This document shows positions 42,850 to 51,061 of a stretch of DNA of 64,000 bases, piece by piece. The stretch is from contig SVQK01000110.1 of the NCBI GenBank assembly GCA_015065385.1, forward strand, positions 86,204-150,203. The letters are read 5' to 3'. The notes under the pieces are model-generated. The model was given only the letters and a program-made list of their open reading frames with translations. It did no database searches and was not told the origin of the DNA. This stretch comes from Oscillospiraceae bacterium (GTDB taxonomy: Bacteria > Bacillota > Clostridia > Oscillospirales > CAG-272). The position numbers were made by a program, and so were the translations under genes. Each line of letters starts with the position of its first letter. The stretch's first letter is position 1.

Positions 42850-45210
42850 TCAGTTATGCTCCGCCATCCATATCGACGCGCGGGACTGGATCTTTTTCGC
42901 GCAGTCCTCGGCCGTCCCGTTCCCGGAGAGAAACGCGGAAATCTCCTCTTTGATGATCGATGAAATCTCCGGGGACAGCCGCTCCGTCAGGGGATACCCG
43001 GCGTCGTTGTCGAGAAACGCCTCGAAGCGCGCGAAATCCTCCGCCGTCGGAACGCTGACCCAGCCGGGGACATCGAGATCGGCAGGAGTCGGAAAATTCC
43101 CGTCCGGCGCTTGTCTGCGGGAACTTGTCCTGCTCCATCCATCCGCGTCGTGGGTCAGGGACAGTACCATATATTCCCTCTGTTCCAAAACCTCCTCGGC
43201 TTGATCCTTGAAGGCTTGTCTGAAGGCGGGGATCATCGGTGAGAAACCGGCTGCCAGCGTGCGAATCACATCCCACGCAAGTTCTTTGTCGGAACAATCC
43301 GTTGTCATAAGGAGCGCCGCTTCGCACGAAACATAGGAGCCGTTATGACCGTCCGCCGGATATCCGAGGATCGTCCAGTCCTTTGTGCCAAAGACAGACT
43401 CCATAGACTCAACACTTGAATCGACCAACGCAAATTCTTCTTTATTCAGCATCACCCGGCCCGTGTGGTAATATTCCAGCGTGTCGGCTCTCATTCCGTA
43501 AGCAGCCGGCGTCGCTTCCTCCACTTTCAGTCCGCCGGGCGGAAGCGATTCGAGGAACCGCAGCCAGCGCAGAAACTCCGGACTGTCAAAGGAACAGGTG
43601 CCGGTTTTCCGGTCGATGAACGCGGAGTATCCGTCCGGTCCGAGCAGGATCTGTTCGGCGGTTTGCCGGTTCAGCCCGCCGATCAGCCAGGATCCGGATG
43701 GAATACTGTCGGCGAAGTCGAGCATCTCCCTCAGGGTCCAGCCGCGGGAGGATCCGTTCCCGTCCGCCCACTTTTCTAAAAGCGCGGTCGGCCCGAAGAG
43801 CGTACTCACCTGAAAACCGGACGTGATCCCCCATATCCCGCCGTCCTCCGCCGTGAAAGTCCGCCGAACCGCGCCGAAGAGATTGTCGGGATTCAGAACC
43901 GGATCCCGTTCCATGTACTCCGTCAGATCGGTGTAAAGTCCGTGCTTCAGCATCGCTTCGACCTCCATGCCGGCGTCCGGTTCGTAGCTGCTGCGCAGCT
44001 TGGCGATCACAATATCCGGATGGATGACTCCGGTGACCAGATCGATGGCCAGCTTCTGCCCCCCTGCGAACGGATTCTCGTCCGTGTTGTACCCGGTATA
44101 ATCCGTCACGATGAGCCGCGTTTCGGGATGGGTTCGGTTGTAGTTCACTATCCCCATGGAGTACTCCATCATCAAAGCCCCCGCGCCGTTCACGGCGATT
44201 TCAATGGTCGGGAGGGTCGAGATGTCGATGTCTCCGACCGAGGCGTACTTCATGAGCCTCCCGTCGGATTCCGCAAAGAGGAAGGTTTCGGGATCGAAAA
44301 CACCGCAGAAATTCGATTCGCCCGGCATCACGCCGGAATTCTGATAATTCATGAGCAGCGTGCTCTCGCCGCCCGAAAAGCCGGACACCCCCTCGTCCGT
44401 TTCGTAGTAAAAGTCGTACCCCGAGGCCGGACTAAACGCGCCTTTGTCCGGCTGTTTCCAGATGCGCAGAGCAGACCCCCTGCCGGTGTTTTTGTCGAGC
44501 ATGAGAAAACCCGCGTTCTCCGGGATCCAGACCGTCCCGTCGGGAGAAACAATGAGCGGAGTATAATAGCCGCGCGAGACAAACGAGGTTTTGAGGACAA
44601 ACTCCGGGGAGAGCACAAGTATCTCACCGGCGGATTCCAGCCAGATATCCCCATCCGCATCCACTGCAGAGGAGGTAAGGTTGAACCGTCCGAATTCCGC
44701 CTCCTGTTCGTCCGCCGTCGCAAAGAAGGAGCGCACGCCATCGAACGTCTTCACCTCGCCCGTTTCAAAGTCGAGCCGGTTCAGGATCTCCCCGCTCCAC
44801 CTCCGGTCGGCATATTCCGCCGTCACCCAGACAAAGCACGTCTCCCCGACCGCGCCCGTCACGACCGAGGAGTTTTCCGGGATATCAAGGGCCGTGTCGC
44901 TCTTCACCCCGTCCTCCCCCGTCGTGACCAGCCGGATCCGCCCGTCCGCGTCCATCGTCCAAAGGGTCACCTCGCCCGTTTCGCCGTCAACCCGGACCCC
45001 GCCCGGCCCGATGCGCATGGAATCCACCGACACGCCGTCCGGAAGGGGGAGTTCAGCTCCGCGGTAAACGCCCGTGAGCATGCCGCCCTGTGCGCTTCCG
45101 GACGCGCCGTCCCCGGCATCGGTCCGGATATGAAGCCCTCCGCTCTCCCGGCAGGACGGCAGGAGCAGCGCGAGCAGCAGGACACATACAATCGCTCTCC
45201 GGATGTTCAT
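42850..45210 (-). CDS. Large lipoprotein: beta-propeller-like region fused to family-1 solute-binding domain
   Basis: 786 residues from MNIRRAIVCVLLLALLLPSC, ATG behind GGGAGG; lipobox LLPSC. Residues about 40-340 form beta-strand repeats of propeller type (VTLWTMDADGRIRLVTTGEDG, GDIWLESAGEILVLSPEFVL, GTVWIPENAGFLMLDKNTG). Residues about 350-786 are a solute-binding fold (IEIAVNGAGALMMEYSMGIVNYNRTHPETRL, then VIHPDIVIAKLRSS) ending EDCAKKIQSRASIWMAEHN. The combination suggests a sensor or a binding protein with an extra ligand site rather than a simple importer component. It has its own promoter and is followed by the FtsX/LolD-type ABC genes. Confidence 0.78.
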   Translation of the reverse strand: MNIRRAIVCVLLLALLLPSCRESGGLHIRTDAGDGASGSAQGGMLTGVYRGAELPLPDGVSVDSMRIGPGGVRVDGETGEVTLWTMDADGRIRLVTTGEDGVKSDTALDIPENSSVVTGAVGETCFVWVTAEYADRRWSGEILNRLDFETGEVKTFDGVRSFFATADEQEAEFGRFNLTSSAVDADGDIWLESAGEILVLSPEFVLKTSFVSRGYYTPLIVSPDGTVWIPENAGFLMLDKNTGRGSALRIWKQPDKGAFSPASGYDFYYETDEGVSGFSGGESTLLMNYQNSGVMPGESNFCGVFDPETFLFAESDGRLMKYASVGDIDISTLPTIEIAVNGAGALMMEYSMGIVNYNRTHPETRLIVTDYTGYNTDENPFAGGQKLAIDLVTGVIHPDIVIAKLRSSYEPDAGMEVEAMLKHGLYTDLTEYMERDPVLNPDNLFGAVRRTFTAEDGGIWGITSGFQVSTLFGPTALLEKWADGNGSSRGWTLREMLDFADSIPSGSWLIGGLNRQTAEQILLGPDGYSAFIDRKTGTCSFDSPEFLRWLRFLESLPPGGLKVEEATPAAYGMRADTLEYYHTGRVMLNKEEFALVDSSVESMESVFGTKDWTILGYPADGHNGSYVSCEAALLMTTDCSDKELAWDVIRTLAAGFSPMIPAFRQAFKDQAEEVLEQREYMVLSLTHDADGWSRTSSRRQAPDGNFPTPADLDVPGWVSVPTAEDFARFEAFLDNDAGYPLTERLSPEISSIIKEEISAFLSGNGTAEDCAKKIQSRASIWMAEHN

Positions 45211-45296
45211 GGAAACCTCCCTCCGCGTCAAAAACAGAAAAAGTGCGCACGGCTTTTCCGATCGGATTCGCGGTTTATTCTGAATCCGTCGAGCAA

Positions 45297-45325
45297 AGTA
45301 TAGCACACTTTCTTTTTGTTGTCAA
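45297..45325 (-). promoter_or_regulatory. Promoter of the propeller/solute-binding lipoprotein gene
   Basis: Minus strand TTGACA (45325-45320), 17-base spacer, TATACT (45302-45297). Confidence 0.75.
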
Positions 45326-45382
45326 GTGTATGTTTTACAAAATGCGCCGATCGTCTCAGCGAAAGACGGCATTCGAGCGTAC

Positions 45383-47821
45383 TCAGAGACCCAGCCCGTC
45401 CCAAAACGCCTGCGCATCCCCCATCGGCCGGACATAGCCTTCGAGCGCGCGGGCTTTGGCGGAGAGTCCCCGCGACCGGCCGTTGATGTAGATTTTGCAT
45501 TTGTACCGTCCGTTTTTCGCCTCCTGAATCAGGTTCAGAAGCGCGGAATTGCCGTCGAACGCAAGGAGCGCGGACGGACGGTTCTTGAAGATTTCATAGG
45601 CGAAGCTCTTGTACAGCCCCATTCCGGAGCTCTCCACGCCGAAACGGATCCCGATCCCGGACTCCGTCAGACGGCTCTTCTCCGCCTGCGTGATCCTTGT
45701 CGGAACGATGGCGCAGACGCGGAATTTCCCCTGCGCCTTCCGGACAAGATAGCCCTCCTGCCCGCTCAGGCTGTGGCCGACTACGAAGAACACCTTCTCC
45801 GGGTCCGCAAGCTCCAGAAGGCGGTCGAGAAACCGGCAGTCCTCCTCCCGGATCCGGGACCGGTGGGCGCTGCTGTGAAAGCTGCCTCCTCCGACGATGA
45901 TGGGAAACAGCCCTTCGGGGAGAGGAGCGAGCCGGTCGGCAAGGACTTCCTCCGCCGGGAGCTTGCCGTCCCCCTTCCAGAAGATCCCGGGTTTCAGTGC
46001 CTCCCCTTCGATCCGCGCGCGGTAGTAGAGCTCGGTATCCCCGCCCGGACAGGCGAGACGGAAAGCCCGCGTTTTTTCTTCGAATACCCGGCGGCTTTCG
46101 GAAAGAACCGCGTCCTCCGCCTCCCGCATGGCAGAAAGCTCCGCATCGTTCAGCCCGAGCAGCTTTTCAAGGCTCAGTTCCTCGTCGATGGAATTGGTTC
46201 CGTAGAGCGCGCCGCCGTCCGTCCCCTGCACGCACCGCACGCCCGCTCCGAGGTACTGCCTCAGCGGATGGTGTTCGAGACGGCTGAGGTTGTTCAGGCG
46301 CACGTTGGAGGTGATCTGAAACTCGAGCACGACGCCGTACCGCTTCATCTCCTCGAGAAGCTTCTGCCCCTTCGCGCTGCCGAGATCCCGGGTGTAGAGT
46401 CCGTGTCCGATCCGCAGCGGCGGCATCGGCTGACCGGGGGAGAGCGCGTCGGCAACGCAGCGGATGCTGTTCGACACGTTGTCGCGGAGCCCGTCGTTCT
46501 CCCCGGCGTGGATACGGATGACAAAGCCCGGATTCTCCCGCGCGATCTCGGTCAGCTCCCGGATCAGGTTTTTCAGCTCCAGAATATCGTTGATCTCCTC
46601 GCCGAGGATGTCGCTCCCCGCCACATAGGGATCCGCCGCCACCGCCCGGAGACAGCGCAGGTTGTCGGCGAGATAGTCGTTCGGCGTGACCCGGTCCCGC
46701 ACGATCGTCAGGGGGATCCGCCGGATTCCGGCAAGAAACCGGAGCAGAACGCCCGTCTCGCGCGTGACGCCCGGCATGACCTCGTGGATCTGGCGCAGTC
46801 TCAGGGGAGCTTCGTTCCGGTTGAGCAAGGCCGTGTCGGAGATCTCCGCGTATTCGATGCCGCGCTTCCGGTATTCCCGCGCGATCCAGAGCAGAAGATC
46901 CTGATACAGCGTGTTGTTCCGGTAAAGATCGCTCTCCCGGTCCCGGCGCATCCGGGCGGCATGGGCGTTCACGTCCCGGTCGGGGATCGCGTCGGTGTTG
47001 ATGCCCGCCAGCTTATCCTCGGCAGGAACGCCCTTCGTGAACACATACCGGTACAGATAGACCTTCTCGAGATCCGCAAACACCGCCTGCCCGTCCTTCG
47101 GGATCGTCAGGGAGTTGCGGATCTTCGCAATGTTCGAGGCCGCGTCCTCCGGATTGCCGAGGATCAGGTCGGCGAAATTGATGAAGGTGTTGTCGTCGAT
47201 CCTGCGGTCCCGGTGGCGTCCGGTGAGGGAGGTCTCCCCGAGCGCACGCTCCGCCGCAAGCCGCGCCCGCTCCAGCCGCTCCGTCTGCTCCGCGGAACAC
47301 GACAGCTCGAGCTTTTTGACGTAATAATACGGATACCGGATCTGATGGACGATCCCCAGCGCGATCAGGACGTCGGGCGGAAGATTTCCGTTCATGTGCG
47401 TGTGCAGATCCGTGCGGAACTTGCATTCGCTCTTGATGTAGGTCTTGACGATGGTCTTTTCGATGCCGAGCGAATAGTCCTTGGTCTGGCTCATCAGGGT
47501 CTTGGAAATCGCCGGGATCGAGGCCTTGAGCTCGACCGTTCCGTCCGGATAGATGTTGGCGATCTTCGTGTTTCCGAGGCGCATGATGTACATCCGCCTG
47601 TTGTCCCCGTCGAAATAGCACGGGATCTCCCCGCGGATCACCCGGAGCCCGTGTTCATCCTCCGAAACGGCCAGCGAGCAGAGCCGTCCCAGATTGCAGA
47701 TCAGGTTGCCCGTGTGGTGGTTCGGCGTGCGGATCGTGTAGAAAAGCCGCTCCCCGTCCATTCTGAGATCCACGGCGATGTCCTTTTCCCTGTCCAGAAA
47801 AAACTGCTGAAAGAAAACCAT
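45383..47821 (-). CDS. Adenosine-deaminase-like protein with N-terminal beta domain and SLOG-like C-terminal domain
   Basis: 812 residues, ATG behind GGGGAGG. Residues 1-130 are a beta-rich domain with no assignment. Residues about 135-600 are an ADA-type metallo-barrel: zinc ligands in DLHTHMNGNL (near 138), the catalytic HAGE in RIHAGENDG (near 435), GHG in RIGHGLYT (near 469) and the metal Asp in VQGTDGGALYG (near 530). The second Asp of the usual TDD is Gly, so substrate choice may differ from adenosine. Residues about 635-812 look like a Rossmann SLOG/DprA-like fold (IIVGGGSFHSSAH, FFVVGHSLSGQEGYLV, SALLAFDGNSALLNL), which elsewhere senses nucleotide messengers. Normal ADA is about 340 residues. 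No partner gene of RADAR type is adjacent. Confidence 0.75.
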   Translation of the reverse strand: MVFFQQFFLDREKDIAVDLRMDGERLFYTIRTPNHHTGNLICNLGRLCSLAVSEDEHGLRVIRGEIPCYFDGDNRRMYIMRLGNTKIANIYPDGTVELKASIPAISKTLMSQTKDYSLGIEKTIVKTYIKSECKFRTDLHTHMNGNLPPDVLIALGIVHQIRYPYYYVKKLELSCSAEQTERLERARLAAERALGETSLTGRHRDRRIDDNTFINFADLILGNPEDAASNIAKIRNSLTIPKDGQAVFADLEKVYLYRYVFTKGVPAEDKLAGINTDAIPDRDVNAHAARMRRDRESDLYRNNTLYQDLLLWIAREYRKRGIEYAEISDTALLNRNEAPLRLRQIHEVMPGVTRETGVLLRFLAGIRRIPLTIVRDRVTPNDYLADNLRCLRAVAADPYVAGSDILGEEINDILELKNLIRELTEIARENPGFVIRIHAGENDGLRDNVSNSIRCVADALSPGQPMPPLRIGHGLYTRDLGSAKGQKLLEEMKRYGVVLEFQITSNVRLNNLSRLEHHPLRQYLGAGVRCVQGTDGGALYGTNSIDEELSLEKLLGLNDAELSAMREAEDAVLSESRRVFEEKTRAFRLACPGGDTELYYRARIEGEALKPGIFWKGDGKLPAEEVLADRLAPLPEGLFPIIVGGGSFHSSAHRSRIREEDCRFLDRLLELADPEKVFFVVGHSLSGQEGYLVRKAQGKFRVCAIVPTRITQAEKSRLTESGIGIRFGVESSGMGLYKSFAYEIFKNRPSALLAFDGNSALLNLIQEAKNGRYKCKIYINGRSRGLSAKARALEGYVRPMGDAQAFWDGLGL

Positions 47822-47864
47822 ATCCGCCCTCCCCGCGCTGCCGTTTCCGATCGCTTCCGCCTGT

Positions 47865-47894
47865 ATGATAGCATAGATCCGGCATGCTTGTCAA
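47865..47894 (-). promoter_or_regulatory. Promoter of the adenosine-deaminase-like gene
   Basis: Minus strand TTGACA (47894-47889), 18-base spacer, TATCAT (47870-47865); the gene appears monocistronic. Confidence 0.7.
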
Positions 47895-47951
47895 GGGCGG
47901 AAGAAAAGCGCTTCTCCGCAGGTGAAAAATGCTGTTTTTGAAAAGATTGAC

Positions 47952-47980
47952 TTGAAGACGCGCCGGATTTGTGATACACT
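47952..47980 (+). promoter_or_regulatory. Probable promoter of the GH127-like gene
   Basis: TTGAAG (47952-47957), 17-base spacer, TACACT (47975-47980). Confidence 0.5.
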
Positions 47981-48018
47981 GGATCCGAACTCAAGTCCGC
48001 AAACAGAGGAGGACCGCC

Positions 48019-49308
48019 ATGAAACTGCCCGTCTCGGAAAAAGAACTTGAAGAACGGATCGAGCTGAATTACAGCCGGTTGAACAACGATCCGTATTATG
48101 GAATCGGCGAAATCTTTTCCCCGCCCTCCTACGGTTGGATGGGGGACAAGGAGGGGCGGGCGCTGCTGGCCTTCGTCTCCCATTACCGGATGTCGCGCCG
48201 AATCATCCCCTGCATGGAGCAGATGCTTGAAAAAATGCCGTCCATGCTCAACGAAAAGCACTATCTCGGCGACTGCTCCGGAGAATTCATCCGCGAGGAA
48301 CAGCTTTCCGGACACTCGTGGATGCTCCGCGGACTGTGCGAGCACTACGAGGCCTTCGGCGACGCGTACTCCCTCGGCCTGATCCGGGAGATCACGGAAA
48401 ACCTCTACCTGCCGCTTCGAGGCGAATTCCGGAACTATCCCCTCCGCGCGGGAGAAGGAACGGGAGGCGTCAGCGGCAGCGAGATCGGGACGGCGGGAAA
48501 ATGGCTCCTGTCCAGCGACACCTGCGCGGCGTTCATGTCGATCGACGGGCTTTCCCACGCCTACCGCATCCTCCGGGACGAGAGGATCCGCGACCTGCTT
48601 TGCGAAATGGTCTCGTTCTTCGCGCCTCTTGACAAACGGGCGGTCCGGGCGCAGACGCACTGCACGCTGACGGCGGGGCGCGGCATGGTCCGCATGTTCC
48701 GGGAAACCGGCGATCCCTTCTATCTGAAAAGCGCGCTCGGGATCTGGACGGAGTACGTCTACGGCGGAGGTATGACGCTGACGTATCAGAACCTCAACTG
48801 GTGGGGACGTCCGGACACATGGACCGAACCCTGCGCCATCGTGGACTCCCTCATGCTCTCCCTCGAGCTCTACAAGCTGACCGGGCGCGAGGACTGCCAA
48901 AAGACCGCCGCGCGGATCTGGCACAACGGGTTCGCCCCGGCGCAGAGGGACAACGGCGGCGCGGGAACGGACACCGTCGTGACGGCGGACAGTCCTTGGG
49001 ACGATCTTTTCCCGCAGATGAAGGAGGCGTATTTCTGCTGCACGATGCGCCTCGCAGAAGGGCTCCGCTATGTGAAGACCAATCGGGAACTACTCGCCGC
49101 CGACGTCACGGGAACTCCCTCCGTGGGAGAGGACGGAGTCGTATCGGACGGGGATCTTGTATACGCCGAGCCGGACGACGCGCTTCTGCCCTATGCCGAC
49201 GAGGAGAAGACGGTGGTTCTGAACGGACGCCGCCTCGCCCCGCTTGTGAAAGCGTACCGCGTGCCGTGGGAAACGCTGGAAAAAGCGAAACAGAAGGTCC
49301 GGTTCTGA
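48019..49308 (+). CDS. Compact GH127-like protein (beta-L-arabinofuranosidase type)
   Basis: 429 residues from MKLPVSEKELEERIELNYSR, ATG behind GAGGAGG; the ATG at 47971 overlaps the -10. It matches the (alpha/alpha)6 catalytic region of GH127 (old DUF1680). The zinc-thiolate site described for HypBA1 appears conserved: E270-P-C272 in WTEPCAIVDSL and the C340-C341 pair in AYFCCTMRLAEG. The family releases beta-L-arabinofuranose with Cys as nucleophile. Typical members exceed 600 residues; here the C-terminal beta-sandwich domains are missing, and I do not see an obvious counterpart of the acid/base Glu. No signal peptide: cytoplasmic. Confidence 0.75.
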   Translation: MKLPVSEKELEERIELNYSRLNNDPYYGIGEIFSPPSYGWMGDKEGRALLAFVSHYRMSRRIIPCMEQMLEKMPSMLNEKHYLGDCSGEFIREEQLSGHSWMLRGLCEHYEAFGDAYSLGLIREITENLYLPLRGEFRNYPLRAGEGTGGVSGSEIGTAGKWLLSSDTCAAFMSIDGLSHAYRILRDERIRDLLCEMVSFFAPLDKRAVRAQTHCTLTAGRGMVRMFRETGDPFYLKSALGIWTEYVYGGGMTLTYQNLNWWGRPDTWTEPCAIVDSLMLSLELYKLTGREDCQKTAARIWHNGFAPAQRDNGGAGTDTVVTADSPWDDLFPQMKEAYFCCTMRLAEGLRYVKTNRELLAADVTGTPSVGEDGVVSDGDLVYAEPDDALLPYADEEKTVVLNGRRLAPLVKAYRVPWETLEKAKQKVRF

Positions 49309-49317
49309 TAAAACAAC

Positions 49318-49342
49318 GCCGAGCCTTTTCGGAAGACTCGGC
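49318..49342 (-). terminator. Hairpin terminator on the minus strand
   Basis: GCCGAG (49323-49318 as complement) pairs with CTCGGC, and the minus strand then reads GTTGTTTTATC. It lies directly downstream of a tRNA-like fragment on the same strand. Confidence 0.5.
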
Positions 49343-49370
49343 GGACGGGGGAATCGCACCCCTGCCCTGA
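49340..49370 (-). pseudogene. Possible tRNA 3'-end remnant (T arm plus acceptor strand)
   Basis: Minus strand reads CAGGGCAGGGGTGCGATTCC and then CCCGTCCGCC. GGGG-TGCGATT-CCCC resembles a T arm and GTCCGCC an acceptor 3' strand. The universally conserved T55 is G, and no matching 5' half exists upstream, so this is at best a remnant. The gap 49309-49405 holds only this and the hairpin. Confidence 0.35.
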
Positions 49371-49405
49371 TATAGATTTCAACTTGACAGACAGGATGCG
49401 CAGCT

Positions 49406-50716
49406 ATGAAAAAACAACATCTCCGCGTAAGACTCCTCGATGAAGGAACCGACGTTTTCGCCCCGCGAGAAGGAAAAACATGGGGATACCGCTACGGGCC
49501 CTCCATCATGCAGTACGGGGACGGGCGGATCGACGCGTGGTTCGCTTCTCCGGGCGCCGGCGGCGTGGAGGCGGACTGGTTCACCTACCGCCATTCGGAC
49601 GACGGCGGCGTCAGCTGGACGGACGAAAAGGTGGTCCTCTGCCCGACGCCGGACTCCATGGATTTCTACTCCGTCTGCGATCCGGCGGTGATCTTCATCG
49701 ACGGATGGTATTATATGGGGTACACGTCCACGATCTTCTCCCACGCGGGCGGCGTCTGCAACAATGCCTTCGTCGCAAGATCGAGAAAGCCGGACGGGCC
49801 GTGGGAAAAATGGACGGGCAGCGGTTGGGGCGAGACCCGCGAAACCGCCGACGAAAACGGAAATCCGCTCACGCTCCGCTGGCAGGGAGACCCCGCGCCG
49901 ATCGTCTACTACGACGAGCCGTGGGAGAACTGGGGCGCCGGAGAACCGAGCTTCGTGCGGGTCGGCGATACCCTCTACCTGTATTACACATGGACGTCGA
50001 AAGACAAGGACGGCGTCGGATTCAGCCAGACCCGGGTCGCCACCGCCGATCTCACAGCCGGGGAGAGGTGGCCGGCCACCCTCACCGACCGGGGCGTCGC
50101 CATCCGGAGGCCGAACGGAACCTGCGATTCCAGCGACGTCGTGTATGTCGATGGGGCGGACAAGTTTCTGATCCTCTGCACGGACCGGCGTTTCACGGAA
50201 AACAGCTGTCTCGCCGTGTACGAATCCGACGACGGGCTCCGGTTCACCCGGTCGTGCGAGGTGCGGGCACACGTCGGCGAGAAATGCCACAACTGCGGTA
50301 TCGCCGGAGGGCCGGACCGCCACATTTCGCTCGGCGGGGAGACCGTCGTCGGATACGCCTACGGAAGTCAGTGGGGATACTGGGGAACGCGGTTCCACCG
50401 GGCCGTCGTCGAGCTGACAGACGAGCCGGATTTCTCCGACGCCGCCAATCCCTCATCTCCCTATCCGGTCAAACCGTGGCCCATGCCGTCGGATCCGTGG
50501 CCGATCCATCTGACCACCGTTCCGCACGCCCACGTCATGAAGGTCTCGGAGGGGCCTGTGAAGATCGATCTGCGCTGGGTGGACACGGCCTACGACCTTC
50601 GCCCCTGCCCCGAGGCGGAAGTGACCGTGGACGAATACGATCCGATGATCGTGCGCTTCGACGGTCTGACCTGCACGCCGCTCCGCCCCGGAAAGACGTC
50701 GGCAGTCGCGCATTGA
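49406..50716 (+). CDS. GH43-superfamily five-bladed propeller protein, ended by an internal TGA
   Basis: 436 residues, start behind AGGATG. The body is a GH43/GH117-type propeller: WGYRYGPSIMQYGDGRIDAW, TYRHSDDGGVSWT, YSVCDPAVIFIDGWYYMGYT (a DPAV Asp block) and GAGEPSFVRVGDTLYLYYTW (a GEPS Glu block). It lacks a signal peptide. The final residues (VTVDEYDPMIVRFDGLTCTPLRPGKTSAVAH) belong to an Ig-like Big2 domain that the TGA at 50714-50716 cuts mid-fold. The same frame continues for 111 more codons to 51052, so the gene was originally about 548 residues. The catalytic propeller is intact and may still work. Confidence 0.72.
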   Translation: MKKQHLRVRLLDEGTDVFAPREGKTWGYRYGPSIMQYGDGRIDAWFASPGAGGVEADWFTYRHSDDGGVSWTDEKVVLCPTPDSMDFYSVCDPAVIFIDGWYYMGYTSTIFSHAGGVCNNAFVARSRKPDGPWEKWTGSGWGETRETADENGNPLTLRWQGDPAPIVYYDEPWENWGAGEPSFVRVGDTLYLYYTWTSKDKDGVGFSQTRVATADLTAGERWPATLTDRGVAIRRPNGTCDSSDVVYVDGADKFLILCTDRRFTENSCLAVYESDDGLRFTRSCEVRAHVGEKCHNCGIAGGPDRHISLGGETVVGYAYGSQWGYWGTRFHRAVVELTDEPDFSDAANPSSPYPVKPWPMPSDPWPIHLTTVPHAHVMKVSEGPVKIDLRWVDTAYDLRPCPEAEVTVDEYDPMIVRFDGLTCTPLRPGKTSAVAH

Positions 50717-51052
50717 AAGGATCGGTCGGTCGAATTCCGGATCCGCGTTCAGCCCGAGGACACCCCGATTCGGGACGAGAGCTCGCGGAAACTTGTCCGG
50801 TTCCTGCCTCAGATATCCGAATACCGGCTCTCACTTGAGGCAAAGGAGCGCAAGCAGATCCGGGGCCGCGGGATTTACGACGACGGCAGCTGGTTCGAGG
50901 TGTATGAGGGGATCGCGCTGTCCGGCTTTGACGATTCGGTCATCTCCTGCGTCGGAGGATCGGATTTTGTCGCGCTGAAGCCCGGTTCGACCCGCGTCAC
51001 GGCGACCTGTCAGGGATTGTCCTTCACGGTGTCGGTCACAGTCGAAGCATAG
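50717..51052 (+). pseudogene. Severed C-terminal tail of the GH43-type protein (Ig-like domain)
   Basis: In frame with the preceding gene after its TGA: KDRSVEFRIRVQPEDTPIRD, then SGFDDSVISCVGGSDFVALK and PGSTRVTATCQGLSFTVSVT, ending in TAG at 51052. This is a Big2-type Ig domain. No ribosome site or start codon serves it, so it is translated only by readthrough. Codon use matches the host. Confidence 0.68.
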
Positions 51053-51061
51053 CGTCAACGT

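Noticed and set aside
45383..47821. RdrB component of a RADAR defence system
   Set aside because: The RdrA ATPase partner is absent on either side, and the C-terminal SLOG-like domain does not fit what I know of RdrB. Kept only as a possible relative.
45326..47941. 871-codon open frame opposite the deaminase-like gene
   Set aside because: Antisense shadow; low-complexity Arg/Pro/Val-rich translation, and it spans the real gene's promoter.
49384..49389. TTGACA before the GH43-type gene as a promoter
   Set aside because: No -10 box lies 16-18 bases downstream before the start codon.
50714..50716. Selenocysteine or reassigned TGA codon
   Set aside because: No SECIS-like hairpin follows directly, and TGA is a normal stop for many intact genes in the window.
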